Source of the DNA: Bacteroidota bacterium
Lineage (GTDB): Bacteria > Bacteroidota > Bacteroidia > UBA8524
Length of the DNA: 64,000 bases
Assembly (NCBI GenBank): GCA_006226545.1
Contig: SBGR01000025.1
Location: forward strand, 1 to 64,000
Direction of reading: 5' to 3'
The stretch's first letter is position 1. The number at the start of each line of letters is the position of its first letter. A model generated the notes under the pieces. The model was given only the letters and a program-made list of their open reading frames with translations. It was not told the DNA's origin and made no database searches. The translations under genes and the position numbers were made by a program. This document shows, piece after piece, positions 44,675 to 53,210 of the stretch.

Positions 44675-46351
44675 ATGAATATTTACGATATCAAAACTCC
44701 CACCGGAACCAAGCTTAATACCAAGGGTTGGGTTCAGGAAGCTGCGCTAAGAATGTTAATGAATAACCTCGATGAAGAGGTGGCTGAACGTCCGGAAGAC
44801 CTCATCGTTTACGGTGGTACCGGTAAAGCAGCGCGTAATTGGGAATCGCTAGAACTGATTGTGAAAGCCTTGAAAGACCTCAATGAAGATGAAACTTTAT
44901 TGGTTCAATCGGGTAAACCGGTAGGTATTCTGCCTACCCATAAAGATGCACCCCGTGTATTGATTTCCAATTCCATGTTGGTACCGCATTGGGCCAATTG
45001 GGATAAGTTTCGTGAACTGGAAGCGAAAGGTTTGACCATGTACGGTCAGATGACAGCCGGTTCTTGGATCTACATTGGCTCGCAAGGTATTGTTCAAGGT
45101 ACTTACGAGACCTTTGCCGAGATGGCACGCCAGCATTTTGGCGGAACCCTTAAAGGAACTTTAAACGTAACGGCCGGCTTAGGCGGTATGGGCGGAGCTC
45201 AGCCATTGGCCATCACCATGAACGAAGGTACTTGCTTGGCTGCTGAAGTAGAAGAATGGAGAATTCGCAAACGTCTGCAAACACGTTACCTGGATAAGAT
45301 GTTCCGCAATATCGACGAGGGTATCGATGCAGCTATAGAGGCAAAAGAAAAAGGACAAGGTATTTCCATCGCGGTTATCGCTAACGCGGTAGATCTTTTG
45401 GAAAGACTAGATGCCAGAGGCATTGTACCGGAATCGCTTACCGACCAAACCTCAGCTCACGATCCTTTGGTGGGGTATTACCCGCAAGGAATGGATGTAG
45501 AGGCTGCGGATCGTTTGCGCAAAAGCAATCCGGAGAAATACATGGACATGGCCTATACCACCATGGCCAAACACGTGGAATTGATGCTTCAGTTCCAAGA
45601 AAAGGGAAGTATTGTATTTGATTACGGTAATAACTTACGTGGAAGAGCATTGGAGCGTGGCGTGAAAAACGCATTCGACTTCCCGGGATTTGTTCCGGCC
45701 TTTATTCGTCCGCAATTCTGCCAAGGCCGCGGTCCATTCCGCTGGGCTGCCTTGAGCGGAGATCCACAAGACATTTACGAAACCGATAAACTGATATTAG
45801 AGCTCTTCCCGGAAGACGAAAGCTTGCACCGCTGGATTAAGATGGCGCAAGAGCGTATCGCTTTCCAAGGTTTGCCTGCGCGTATCTGCTGGCTGGGACA
45901 AGGAGAAAGAGAAAAAGCAGGATTGGCCTTCAACGAATTGGTGAAAAGCGGTAAAGTGAAAGCCCCGATTGCCATTGGTCGCGACCACCTGGATACAGGT
46001 TCCGTGGCTTCGCCAAACAGAGAGACCGAAGCCATGATGGACGGGTCTGACGCTATTGCCGATTGGCCGATTTTGAATGCACTTATCAATACTGCCGGAG
46101 GAGCTAGCTGGGTATCTGTTCACCACGGTGGTGGTGTGGGTATCGGTTATTCCATCCATGCCGGTATGGTAGTGGTAGCAGACGGTACTGAAGATGCAGC
46201 TCGTCGCCTAAAACGTGTATTGCATAACGACCCTGCTATGGGTGTTATACGCCACGCTGATGCAGGTTACGACATCGCTAAAGACACCGCTCGCCAGCAT
46301 AGATTAGACATCAAAGCGCGCCTGATGGGTGAAAATGCCGAGGCGAAATAG
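44675..46351 (+). CDS. hutU: Urocanate hydratase
   Basis: 558-aa urocanase, full length. NAD+-binding [12 protein letters not shown] near residue 169, [13 protein letters not shown] at the start and the cysteine-bearing [15 protein letters not shown] near 348 are family marks. It converts urocanate to 4-imidazolone-5-propionate in histidine breakdown. No other hut gene is nearby, so the pathway is scattered in this genome. Confidence 0.97.
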   Translation: MNIYDIKTPTGTKLNTKGWVQEAALRMLMNNLDEEVAERPEDLIVYGGTGKAARNWESLELIVKALKDLNEDETLLVQSGKPVGILPTHKDAPRVLISNSMLVPHWANWDKFRELEAKGLTMYGQMTAGSWIYIGSQGIVQGTYETFAEMARQHFGGTLKGTLNVTAGLGGMGGAQPLAITMNEGTCLAAEVEEWRIRKRLQTRYLDKMFRNIDEGIDAAIEAKEKGQGISIAVIANAVDLLERLDARGIVPESLTDQTSAHDPLVGYYPQGMDVEAADRLRKSNPEKYMDMAYTTMAKHVELMLQFQEKGSIVFDYGNNLRGRALERGVKNAFDFPGFVPAFIRPQFCQGRGPFRWAALSGDPQDIYETDKLILELFPEDESLHRWIKMAQERIAFQGLPARICWLGQGEREKAGLAFNELVKSGKVKAPIAIGRDHLDTGSVASPNRETEAMMDGSDAIADWPILNALINTAGGASWVSVHHGGGVGIGYSIHAGMVVVADGTEDAARRLKRVLHNDPAMGVIRHADAGYDIAKDTARQHRLDIKARLMGENAEAK

Positions 46352-46404
46352 GGGTTGAATGTAGGATTTAGGTGTTCTGCCGGTCACTTAAGAAACAAAG
46401 AACT

Positions 46405-46412
46405 TATCTTTG
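46405..46412 (+). promoter_or_regulatory. TAnnTTTG -7 box (TATCTTTG)
   Basis: Ends 7 nt before the mntA ATG at 46420. Confidence 0.55.
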
Positions 46413-46419
46413 AGTTACT

Positions 46420-46728
46420 ATGCTGAAGCTGGTAGAAGATAAATTAGAAGATATTATTGCTCTTTGCAAAGAGCATAATGTAGTATCTATTGCCCTTTTT
46501 GGCTCAGCATCGGACGACAGGATGCATAGCGCTAGTGATATTGATTTTCTGGTTCAATTCTCAGAAGACATAGCTGTTATTGATTATCCTGATAACTACT
46601 TTTCTTTGTTGGAACAGTTAGAAAAACTAATGGGGTATAAGATTGATTTGGTTTCGCTGAAATCTCTGAAAAACCCCATTCTGCTTGAGGAGATTAATCA
46701 ATCAAAAGTAGTTCTTTATGCAGCCTAG
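46420..46728 (+). CDS. MntA-type nucleotidyltransferase antitoxin
   Basis: 102-aa minimal nucleotidyltransferase with the GS-x10-DxD motif (FGSASDDRMHSASDIDFLV). MntA antitoxins add AMP to a tyrosine in the HepT toxin. The frame is intact and overlaps the toxin frame by 11 nt. As the toxin here is interrupted, the antitoxin may be the only working part of the module. Confidence 0.88.
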   Translation: MLKLVEDKLEDIIALCKEHNVVSIALFGSASDDRMHSASDIDFLVQFSEDIAVIDYPDNYFSLLEQLEKLMGYKIDLVSLKSLKNPILLEEINQSKVVLYAA

Positions 46729-47056
46729 GGTGCTAAAATATTTGCTGGATATACAAAGCGTTATTCAAGAGATCGAAGTAATAAAGAATAAGTCGAATAA
46801 TGATTTCAACACGTTTAAAGCGGAGGTTATTCTGCAAAGGGCCGTTGAGCGGGACTTAGAAATTATTGGAGAGGCAATTCGGAAGATTCTTGACTTGGAC
46901 CCTGATTTGAAAATTTAGTCCTCTAAGCAGATTATCGGATTACGAAACATCATATCTCACGCGTATGATTCCATTGAACCGGAAATGATTTGGGGTATTA
47001 TTCAAAAACATATTCCGGAACTAGCAGCTGAAATTGAAGTAATCAGGAATCGTTAA
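46718..47056 (+). pseudogene. HepT-type HEPN toxin with in-frame amber stop
   Basis: The 112-codon reading frame begins MQPRVLKYLLDIQSVI and holds AVERDLEIIGEAIRKI, then an in-frame TAG at 46916-46918. The frame continues open in the same phase through SSKQIIGLRNIISHAYDS to a final TAA at 47054-47056. The R-x4-H-x-Y catalytic motif (RNIISHAY, Arg codon 46943) lies after the amber stop, so the normal product (66 aa) lacks the active site. A single-base change would restore it. Loss of function is more likely than readthrough. Confidence 0.85.
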
Positions 47057-47125
47057 GTCTGTAAACCCCAAGGTCCAAACTGTTTTCGCTCGCACTCAAG
47101 TGCATTGTAAAATTGTTTCTGGGCA

Positions 47126-47225
47126 TTCAGAACTTGTTTCTTGGCTCTTGGAATTTGGCTCTTGGAATTTGGAGCTTGGAATTTGACTCATGGAATTTGG
47201 CTCTTGGAATTTGGAGCTTGGAATT
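47126..47225. repeat. Intergenic minisatellite (GGCTCTTGGAATTTG unit)
   Basis: Five to six degenerate 15-nt units; the reverse complement family occurs at 36943-37022 and a fragment near 57132. Located between the hepT pseudogene and a terminator. Confidence 0.8.
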
Positions 47226-47265
47226 TTAAACCCAGATAAAAGAAATAGTAAAAAGTGTTGTTAAT

Positions 47266-47291
47266 GGGTGGCTTCGGTCACCCTTTTTTTT
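47266..47291 (+). terminator. Rho-independent terminator
   Basis: Stem GGGTGGC / GTCACCC with TTCG tetraloop (one G-T pair), followed by T8. It lies after the mntA-hepT pair and directly before the next gene. Confidence 0.82.
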
Positions 47292-47304
47292 GCAACTTAG
47301 TGAA

Positions 47305-47691
47305 ATGAAAAAGTTCCTCTTCCTGCTCTTCCTTGGCTCAGCCATTCCGTCTTTCGCTAAAGCTGAAACCGCTGTTGATTCTACCTTATTGGAGAAAGCC
47401 GATTCTTTGGTTATCGGACGTTGGGAGTTGGTGAACCCCGGACAGGCTAAACTTTTAAAAACCATGGGTGAACTTTTTCTGCGGGCAGAAATCCATTTTG
47501 CGGATCGTAATAAGTACAGCGTTCCGGGAGAGGCCCACAGCTGGAACTGGCGCATCAGTGGGGCAAAACTCACCCTAACCGATTTGGATTACGAGGAGTT
47601 CTCAGAATACAAGGTGAGTTTTAGCGATTCCAATACTTTAAACATTAGCATCGGCACTCAAACTTTTAGCTACAAACGCAAAAAGGAATAA
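47305..47691 (+). CDS. Small exported lipocalin-like protein
   Basis: 128-aa protein with signal peptide MKKFLFLLFLGSAIPSFAKA and a C-terminal beta-rich part (GRWELVNP, YSVPGEAHSWNWRISGAKLTL, FSYKRKKE) that looks like a small lipocalin-type domain. No known ligand. ATG 47305 gives the clean signal peptide; TTG 47290 would lie inside the terminator. Confidence 0.65.
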   Translation: MKKFLFLLFLGSAIPSFAKAETAVDSTLLEKADSLVIGRWELVNPGQAKLLKTMGELFLRAEIHFADRNKYSVPGEAHSWNWRISGAKLTLTDLDYEEFSEYKVSFSDSNTLNISIGTQTFSYKRKKE

Positions 47692-47757
47692 GGCAATAGT
47701 GAAAATCACCATATTTCAGTAGAATTTAGCCTTCGGTACTTCGTATATTGCCTCTTT

Positions 47758-48915
47758 ATGCCTGAATTTAACGGAAGCCTTTCCTCCAAATTACCCAAAG
47801 TGGGTACTACCATATTCTCGGTCATGACTGCCATGGCCAATGAAAACCAAGCACTGAACATGGCGCAAGGTTTTCCTGATTTCTCCTGTTCTCCTGAGCT
47901 GATCAGTTTGGTGAACCACTACATGAACAAGCAGTTGAATCAGTATGCACCGATGCCGGGTGTGCCTGTTTTGAGAGAGAAAATTGCGGCTAAGACGGAA
48001 GAATTGTATTCCGCTCAATACAATCCGGATACGGAGATTACCGTAACTCCCGGAGCTACTATGGCTATTTATGCTGCCATTTCTGCGGTAGTGAAGGAAG
48101 GAGATGAAGTTATTATCATTGAACCAGCATACGATTCCTATTTACCGGCAATTGAGCTGAATGGAGGTCACCCGATTTTTGCAGAGTTGAAGTACCCAAG
48201 CTATTCGGTGGACTGGGATGAGATTAGAAAACTCATCACCTTTAAAACGCGGATGATCATCATCAATACGCCTCATAACCCAACCGGCATGGCGTTCTCT
48301 GCAGCAGATATGCAGAAGCTTCAAAAGCTCACAGAGAATTCGGATATCATTATTTTAAGCGACGAGGTATACGAGCATATCCTGTTTGATGGATTGGAAC
48401 ACCAGAGCATTGCACGTTACCCAAAATTGGCTGAGCGAAGCTTTATCATCTCCAGTTTTGGTAAGACCTACCACAATACAGGCTGGAAGATGGGCTATTG
48501 TCTAGCTCCGGCTAAACTCACCACCGAATTCAGAAAGATTTTCCAATACATGATGTTCAGCGTGAATACACCGGTGCAGTATGCACTGGCAGATTTCATG
48601 GATAAAAAAGACGCCTACTTGGAGTTGTCTGCCTTCTACCAAGAGAAACGCGATTTCTTCCAGAAGGCCATCAAAGGATCCAAGTGGAAGGTGCTCAATT
48701 GTCAAGGTTCGTATTTCCAGATGTTGGGATACGACAAAATCACCCACGAAGACGACATGGATTTTGCGCGTCGATTGGTGGTGGAGAATAAGATTGCAGC
48801 AATTCCAACGTCTTCATTCTACAGAAAGAAAAACGATAACCACGTTTTACGTTTTTGCTTCGCTAAGCAAAACGATACCTTAGAAAAGGCAGCCGAAATT
48901 TTACACAAACTTTAA
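47758..48915 (+). CDS. Methionine/glutamine-type aminotransferase
   Basis: 385-aa PLP fold-type I aminotransferase of the YbdL/glutamine transaminase K group. MAQGFPDFSCSPEL at the start, YAPMPGVPVLREKIA, the PHNPTGMAF loop, SDEVYEHILFDG, and the PLP-lysine in SSFGKTYHNTGWKMGY (near residue 230-246) are present. Transaminases of this group convert 2-oxo-4-methylthiobutyrate to methionine with glutamine as donor, leaving 2-oxoglutaramate. The omega-amidase gene for that by-product lies 1.3 kb downstream. The 3' end overlaps the next convergent gene by 4 nt. Confidence 0.88.
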   Translation: MPEFNGSLSSKLPKVGTTIFSVMTAMANENQALNMAQGFPDFSCSPELISLVNHYMNKQLNQYAPMPGVPVLREKIAAKTEELYSAQYNPDTEITVTPGATMAIYAAISAVVKEGDEVIIIEPAYDSYLPAIELNGGHPIFAELKYPSYSVDWDEIRKLITFKTRMIIINTPHNPTGMAFSAADMQKLQKLTENSDIIILSDEVYEHILFDGLEHQSIARYPKLAERSFIISSFGKTYHNTGWKMGYCLAPAKLTTEFRKIFQYMMFSVNTPVQYALADFMDKKDAYLELSAFYQEKRDFFQKAIKGSKWKVLNCQGSYFQMLGYDKITHEDDMDFARRLVVENKIAAIPTSSFYRKKNDNHVLRFCFAKQNDTLEKAAEILHKL

Positions 48916-50057
48916 GCTTCTAGCGATTTGCTGTCTCTGCTGCTTAGGTGCAAAACAAGGGCGAAGAGTAGCAGTAAAGGCGTGAGGAAGATGGAAAGAC
49001 TGCTGAGTCCGGGGAGAAAAAGAGCTAAAAGCGGAACCGAATACCACCATTCTTTTTTCATGAAATAGGGGATGGACAACAGCAGAATGAAAACGTCGTA
49101 GTACAAGTGGTAACTGAAACTCAGGCTAGCCAAGAGCAATAAGGCCAAACTCTGTTCTTCCGAGTACCATTTCTTAAAGGCACCTAAAAGAATCAAACCA
49201 ACACTTCCCAGCAACAGCAGCTTTTCAAGCCAAAGGCCAATTCCTAGTTTTCCTAAAACCGGACTGATATCCACTAAGTTACTCACTAGGAAATCGTGCG
49301 CATCGCTAAAAACGATGGCTTGTTGAAATTCCATATTGTGAAGCCAGTCCTGGATGATCAGGAATGAATCTTTCCCGAAATGTAGAAAGAAAGGAATTTG
49401 AAGCAGTAGCACCAATCCGACGGCATAAAGCAGCTGGCGGAAATCATAAACCATGGTAAAGGCAAAGAGTGGCAAAGCGATGCTAGGTTTAAATGCCGTG
49501 ATGGTGAGGAAGATCGCAGCCAATAGCGAATTGCTTTTTCTGAAATAAAGGAATCCCATGCCCGCCAATAAGCTGATCCACAAAGGTTGGCCAAGCATCA
49601 AGGCCGGAAACAAGGCTTTGTAAGCGAGTAAGAATGCAAGAAATGCCCAAAAATGCTTTCGCTCAAAATGGAAAAAGGCGAGAAGTATAAATCCGAAGAG
49701 TAAAACAAACTCCAAGGTATACCAAAGATTTCCCCATTGAAACCAGCTGTAATCGCTAAATAAGCTGTATAGGCTAGCCACAAAGGGAGGGTAAAGCATG
49801 TAGTTTTCGGGACCGCCCGGCTGTTTGGAATAGACCCATTCACCTGCTTGACTTTCTTCATGCCAAGCTTGTTTAAGAAGCTCGTCGTTGTAAGGGTTCT
49901 TTTCTTGACTGTACAGTTTGCCGGCAAAGAAAGGTTGGCGTTGATCCAATGGAGATTCCGATTCGCGGCTGATGTCTTTTAAGCGAATCAGGTTTAACCC
50001 GATAAAGGCGAGGCAAAAGAACAAAAGGAAATTGGGAATGTTCAGCCGGAAGTTCAT
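48912..50057 (-). CDS. GT87-like multi-pass mannosyltransferase (DUF2029 type)
   Basis: 381-aa integral membrane protein with about ten helices and the DUF2029 pattern: an early periplasmic loop with YPPF (NYMLYPPFVASLYSL) and TAFKPSIALPL near residue 187. Such enzymes transfer sugars from polyprenyl donors in the periplasm. The catalytic Asp of the first loop could be within SPLDQRQPFF. Specific substrate unknown. Confidence 0.78.
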   Translation of the reverse strand: MNFRLNIPNFLLFFCLAFIGLNLIRLKDISRESESPLDQRQPFFAGKLYSQEKNPYNDELLKQAWHEESQAGEWVYSKQPGGPENYMLYPPFVASLYSLFSDYSWFQWGNLWYTLEFVLLFGFILLAFFHFERKHFWAFLAFLLAYKALFPALMLGQPLWISLLAGMGFLYFRKSNSLLAAIFLTITAFKPSIALPLFAFTMVYDFRQLLYAVGLVLLLQIPFFLHFGKDSFLIIQDWLHNMEFQQAIVFSDAHDFLVSNLVDISPVLGKLGIGLWLEKLLLLGSVGLILLGAFKKWYSEEQSLALLLLASLSFSYHLYYDVFILLLSIPYFMKKEWWYSVPLLALFLPGLSSLSIFLTPLLLLFALVLHLSSRDSKSLEA

Positions 50058-50072
50058 GGGTCAAATAAACGA

Positions 50073-50092
50073 AAAAAGCCGCTTGCGCGGCT
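50073..50092. other. Orphan GC-rich hairpin in a divergent intergenic region
   Basis: Stem GCCGC / GCGGC with flanking A- and T-runs, between the starts of two divergently transcribed genes (50057 and 50205). It looks like a terminator but no transcript is expected to end here. It could be a 5' leader structure or a relic. Confidence 0.5.
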
Positions 50093-50204
50093 TTTATCAA
50101 TAATATAAATCTCTGGCTTGTTAAGATTGTAAGGGGTAGACCCCCTATCTTTACTGTGCGTTGCCCGAGATTGAAATATTTTTTAAAAAATTACGAAGAA
50201 AGTC

Positions 50205-50975
50205 ATGAATGAATTGAAAGTCAGTGTAATACAGTTTGATATTTTTTGGGAAAATCCTGAAAAAAACCGGAATTACCTGGACGATACTTTAAAAAATGGA
50301 TCGGCTGACCTGTTCATTCTACCTGAAATGTGGTCGACCGGATTCAGCATGCAACCGGATAAATGTGGGAGTCAGGATGAAGCTTTGACTTGGATGCAAA
50401 AGAAGGCACAAGAGAAATCGGCTGCCATTTGTGGGTCGCTTATCATGCTCAACGAGGCTGATCAATATGTAAACCGACTCTTCTTTGTTTACCCGGATGG
50501 CCAATATGAATACTACGATAAGCGCCACTTGTTTACCATGGGCGACGAACCGAATCACTATAGTCCTGGCAAATCGAGGCTGATTGTGGAGTACAAAGGC
50601 TGGCGAATTTGTCCCTTGATCTGTTATGATTTGCGCTTTCCTGTTTTCGCTCGAAACAATGCCGCATACGATTTGCTAATTTATGTAGCGAACTGGCCGG
50701 CCAAACGTGCTGAACATTGGAAGGCATTGGTTAAAGCCAGAGCCATCGAAAACCAGTCGTATCTTTTAGCGTGCAATCGCGTTGGTGTTGATGCCAATGG
50801 AGTGGATCATGTTGGCGATTCGGTGGTATACGATTACAAAGGGGAGAGTTTAGCAACAAGTGGTTCTTTGCCTGAAGTTTTAAATGCTACCCTGATTCTG
50901 GAGGAGCTAAAGGAAGGCCGAGAAAAGTTCCCCGTCTTGGCAGACAGGGATCCTTTTACGGCAGACTGGGCTTAG
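50205..50975 (+). CDS. Omega-amidase of the nitrilase superfamily (YafV-like)
   Basis: 256-aa carbon-nitrogen hydrolase. The triad is visible: Glu in ILPEMWSTGF near residue 42, Lys in YDKRHLFTMGDE near 107, Cys in PLICYDLRFPVFAR near 140. YafV-type omega-amidases turn 2-oxoglutaramate into 2-oxoglutarate and ammonia, removing the by-product of glutamine transamination. The methionine aminotransferase 1.3 kb away supports that job. It is cytoplasmic. Confidence 0.9.
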   Translation: MNELKVSVIQFDIFWENPEKNRNYLDDTLKNGSADLFILPEMWSTGFSMQPDKCGSQDEALTWMQKKAQEKSAAICGSLIMLNEADQYVNRLFFVYPDGQYEYYDKRHLFTMGDEPNHYSPGKSRLIVEYKGWRICPLICYDLRFPVFARNNAAYDLLIYVANWPAKRAEHWKALVKARAIENQSYLLACNRVGVDANGVDHVGDSVVYDYKGESLATSGSLPEVLNATLILEELKEGREKFPVLADRDPFTADWA

Positions 50976-51001
50976 TTGCCGAAATTAGCGTATCGAATTT
51001 G

Positions 51002-51009
51002 TATCTTTG
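51002..51009 (+). promoter_or_regulatory. TAnnTTTG -7 box (TATCTTTG)
   Basis: 25 nt before the ATG at 51035 of the antitoxin. Confidence 0.45.
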
Positions 51010-51034
51010 GTAAACATTGAAAGAGCAAGAAAGA

Positions 51035-51280
51035 ATGGCAATGAACATGCACGCGGAAAAATTAGAGTTGATACAAATGCTCTTGAAAACGACAGATCAA
51101 TCATTGCTTAAAAAGGTGAAAGCTCTTTTTAAATCTTATGATGTAGATGCTGATGTCTGGGATGAATTGCACGAGGATATTCAAAATGAAGTGAATGAGG
51201 CTTTGATAGAATTGGAGAATGGTGATATACTATCCAATGAGGAGGTCAAGCTGAAACATGAAAAATGGCTAAAGAAGTAG
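51035..51280 (+). CDS. Antitoxin of a ParE/RelE-type toxin-antitoxin pair
   Basis: 81-aa acidic protein without a nameable DNA-binding fold: MHAEKLELIQMLLKTTDQSLLKKVKALF, then WDELHEDIQNEVNEALIELENGDILSNEEV with a late NEEVKLKHEKWLKK helix as in toxin-wrapping antitoxins. The toxin gene begins inside its last 16 nt. ATG 51035 or 51041 are both possible; TTG 51017 is a longer option. Confidence 0.8.
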   Translation: MAMNMHAEKLELIQMLLKTTDQSLLKKVKALFKSYDVDADVWDELHEDIQNEVNEALIELENGDILSNEEVKLKHEKWLKK

Positions 51281-51561
51281 TTTGGTCTAGGCAAGCCGAT
51301 AAAAAGTTCGATCAGATTATTGCTTATTTACGAAAAGACTGGTCCGACAAGGAGGTAGTTTCTTTTGTGAGGAGTACCTATCGAATTATTGAATTACTTG
51401 AAATGGGAAATATTGCCTTTCGCAGTTCCTCAAAGAGAGGAATCCGTGAGGTACTTATAACCAAACATAATTTACTTATCTACCGCGAATCTGAAGATCG
51501 AATTGAGTTGGTCACCTTTTATGATACGCGCCAACACCCAAAGAAGAAGTTTTTTACATAG
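51265..51561 (+). CDS. ParE/RelE-family toxin
   Basis: 98-aa RelE/ParE-like toxin with WSRQADKKFDQIIAYL, the central RSTYRIIELLEMG and C-terminal KRGIREVLITKHNLLIYRESED, then ELVTFYDTRQHPKKKF. Toxins of this fold block gyrase or cut mRNA at the ribosome; which is unknown. The frame is intact, unlike the two other toxin modules of the window. Confidence 0.88.
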   Translation: MAKEVVWSRQADKKFDQIIAYLRKDWSDKEVVSFVRSTYRIIELLEMGNIAFRSSSKRGIREVLITKHNLLIYRESEDRIELVTFYDTRQHPKKKFFT

Positions 51562-51620
51562 GCAAATGCCAAAGCTCCCATATAATAAGGGAGCCCTTGA
51601 CATAGGTTTTAGGTTCAAGA

Positions 51621-51974
51621 TCAATTGTAGAGCTGCTCTCTGTTACGCAGCTTAAAAAACACAAACATGTTAAAGAAATGCATTATCCCGAGTATCAGGA
51701 TGATAACACCTAATTTGTAGCTCAGCACTTCCATCACTTCTTGCGCATTTTCCATGTGAGTTCCGATTTGCATATTGTATACGGCATAACCCATGTTGAT
51801 GAGGTAATAGCCAACAAGCAACAGCTTGTCTACAGACTCGGCTAATTCGAGATTGCCATGGAAGATGTCGCGTAAAAATATGCGACCATTTCTAAAGAGA
51901 CTTCGTCCAACGAAGACGGTAAGAGCAAGTGTTACACCTAGGTAAACACTGTACGCGATAATGTTGTAGTTCAT
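51621..51974 (-). CDS. Small three-helix membrane protein
   Basis: 117-aa protein with three predicted membrane helices (YNIIAYSVYLGVTLALTVFVG, KLLLVGYYLINMGYAVYNM, LGVIILILGIMHFFNMFVF). Family not known to me. It follows, on the same strand, the GbsR regulator and its membrane partner, but is parted from them by the repeat at 51980-52030 and lacks its own TTTCA-N8-TGAAA operator. Confidence 0.62.
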   Translation of the reverse strand: MNYNIIAYSVYLGVTLALTVFVGRSLFRNGRIFLRDIFHGNLELAESVDKLLLVGYYLINMGYAVYNMQIGTHMENAQEVMEVLSYKLGVIILILGIMHFFNMFVFFKLRNREQLYN

Positions 51975-51979
51975 GATTT

Positions 51980-52030
51980 GAGGATTAAGGATAAGGTTAA
52001 GGATAAGGTTAAGGTTAAGGATAAGGTTTA
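51980..52030. repeat. Hexamer tandem repeat, GGTTAA / GGATAA type
   Basis: About eight degenerate hexamers directly upstream of the small membrane protein gene; a shorter copy follows near 52050-52065. The same purine-rich hexamer type is found in-frame in fecR at 58881-58946. Confidence 0.85.
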
Positions 52031-52127
52031 GTACCGATAGTCATCTGGAGAGGTTAAGGTTAAGTGGCAAGGCCATACTTGGTACAGAGTCGTTCATTCT
52101 TGTGATCGGCTCCTAAACCCAAGGCGT

Positions 52128-52487
52128 TTATTCAATGTCCCAAACACTGGGTGCTTGTTGCATTTTATACAGGTGTTCAAAGGGAAGGCAGAAGTTGTAG
52201 ATGGCTAGGCATCCACAGTATGTCATGAATACAATCGAAAATACTTCACCGGGTAAGGCTACTGTGAATAACAGGAGCAGTGCTACGAGAAGTCCTTTTT
52301 CATATAATTTTCTGCTGGCATAGACCTGCTTGCCTTGGATGCCTCGGTAGATAGCGGTGGCAATAGGTTGCCAAATACCATAATAGATATAGGCTAATAG
52401 GAGGGATTGTGTATTGTTACCACTTGCTAGACAGGCGATTGCGATTGCAACCTGGATAATCATGTCGATGATGGTGAAAGTTTTCAT
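52128..52487 (-). CDS. Membrane protein controlled with the GbsR-type regulator
   Basis: 119-aa protein with four predicted helices (FTIIDMIIQVAIAIACLA, LLLAYIYYGIWQPIATAIY, GLLVALLLLFTVALPGEVF, IVFMTYCGCLAIYNF). No known family motif. It sits 50 nt below the regulator gene, and the gap holds a TTTCA-N8-TGAAA site and a weak terminator, so it is probably repressed or induced separately. Function unknown. Confidence 0.68.
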   Translation of the reverse strand: MKTFTIIDMIIQVAIAIACLASGNNTQSLLLAYIYYGIWQPIATAIYRGIQGKQVYASRKLYEKGLLVALLLLFTVALPGEVFSIVFMTYCGCLAIYNFCLPFEHLYKMQQAPSVWDIE

Positions 52488-52499
52488 GATGTTTTAAAG

Positions 52500-52517
52500 T
52501 TTCAGAAAAAAATGAAA
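52500..52517. promoter_or_regulatory. Operator candidate 2: TTTCA-N8-TGAAA
   Basis: Inverted repeat 13 nt upstream of the ATG at 52487. Same arms, spacing and A-rich centre as the site at 53070-53087 upstream of the regulator. Confidence 0.65.
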
Positions 52518-52528
52518 TATATAATCAT

Positions 52529-52553
52529 AAAAAAAGACTACCGTTTAAGTAGT
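52529..52553 (-). terminator. Weak terminator at the end of the regulator gene
   Basis: On the minus strand ACTAC-7 nt-GTAGT followed by CTTTTTTT overlaps the last codons of the GbsR-like gene. It divides the regulator from the membrane gene that has its own operator. Confidence 0.5.
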
Positions 52554-53041
52554 TTTAAAAAGTTATTGATGAACCAGTTTTCATCAGCCTTAAGCAAGAG
52601 TTCAAGTGTATTGTCGGCTTTAGCGATAACCTGATCCAAATCTTGGACAGTAGAAGCAAATTGTTTTCCCTCAGCCGATTCGTCTTGCACTGCCTTCAGG
52701 CTGCTCATCGTTCCAAGAAGGGGTTCTAATTCTCTTCTTCGTCTCTCCTTGATTACTTGCATGGCTACCTTCCACATGTCTTTCTCGGCGTAGAAGTATT
52801 CTTTGCGTTCACCGGTTTTCAGGGTTTTGAAAACGAGTCCCCAATCCATGAGCGCACGCACATTCATATTGGTATTGCCTCTGGAGATGTGCAGGGCTTC
52901 CATAATTTCATCGGCTGTCTTCGCTTCCGGACTGATCAACAATAGGGCATGAATCTGCGCCATGGTTCTGTTGATACCCCAGTTGCTTCCCAGCGTACCC
53001 CATGTCTCGATAAACTTTTGTTGCCCTTCTTGCAAATTCAT
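52538..53041 (-). CDS. GbsR/MarR-type transcriptional regulator
   Basis: 167-aa winged-helix regulator: FIETWGTLGSNWGINRTMAQIHALLL at the start, AKTADEIMEALHISRGNTNMNVRALMDWGLV as the recognition helix region and LVFKTLKTGERKEYFYAE for the wing, typical of the Bacteroidota GbsR group. The gene has an exact promoter (TACCTTTG 4 nt before the ATG, TTG 19 nt further up), and the TTTCA-N8-TGAAA site covers that TTG, so it probably represses itself. It would also act on the four-helix membrane gene below. Confidence 0.9.
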   Translation of the reverse strand: MNLQEGQQKFIETWGTLGSNWGINRTMAQIHALLLISPEAKTADEIMEALHISRGNTNMNVRALMDWGLVFKTLKTGERKEYFYAEKDMWKVAMQVIKERRRRELEPLLGTMSSLKAVQDESAEGKQFASTVQDLDQVIAKADNTLELLLKADENWFINNFLKLLKR

Positions 53042-53045
53042 GATT

Positions 53046-53075
53046 CAAAGGTAAAAGAAGTTTTTGAAGTTTCAA
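53046..53075 (-). promoter_or_regulatory. Promoter of the GbsR-like gene
   Basis: Minus strand: TACCTTTG (complement of 53046-53053) ends 4 nt before the ATG, and TTG (complement of 53073-53075) lies 19 nt further upstream, both at consensus distance. Best promoter match in the window; predicts a leaderless transcript. Confidence 0.75.
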
Positions 53076-53087
53076 GAAAAAATGAAA
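53070..53087. promoter_or_regulatory. Operator candidate 1: TTTCA-N8-TGAAA
   Basis: Inverted repeat overlapping the TTG -33 element of the regulator promoter. Its twin is at 52500-52517. Confidence 0.68.
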
Positions 53088-53092
53088 ATAAG

Positions 53093-53160
53093 TAATGAGG
53101 AATGATATGGAGGATAAAGAATGAGGATAAAGAATAAGGAATGAGTAATGAAAATGAAAT
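53093..53160. repeat. Purine-rich intergenic simple repeat
   Basis: Degenerate GAATGAGGATAAAG / GAATAAGGAATGAG units, the opposite-strand family of 31-70 and 53770-53801. Further short copies at 53243-53280. No coding signal between 53161 and 53395 apart from the palindrome at 53211. Confidence 0.75.
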
Positions 53161-53210
53161 GTAAGCTCGAATGTTTGGTTAATTGATTGCCTTTCTCATT
53201 CGGAAAGTAG

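Noticed and set aside
46916-47056. Programmed readthrough or recoding of TAG
   Set aside because: The window uses three kinds of damage (TAG, TAA, start loss) in small accessory genes and no recoding signal was seen; decay is simpler.
50073-50092. Terminator for a transcript
   Set aside because: Located between divergent starts; nothing is transcribed into it.
51980-52030. Telomere-like GGTTAA array as a chromosome end
   Set aside because: Imperfect, short and internal; bacterial chromosome context on both sides.
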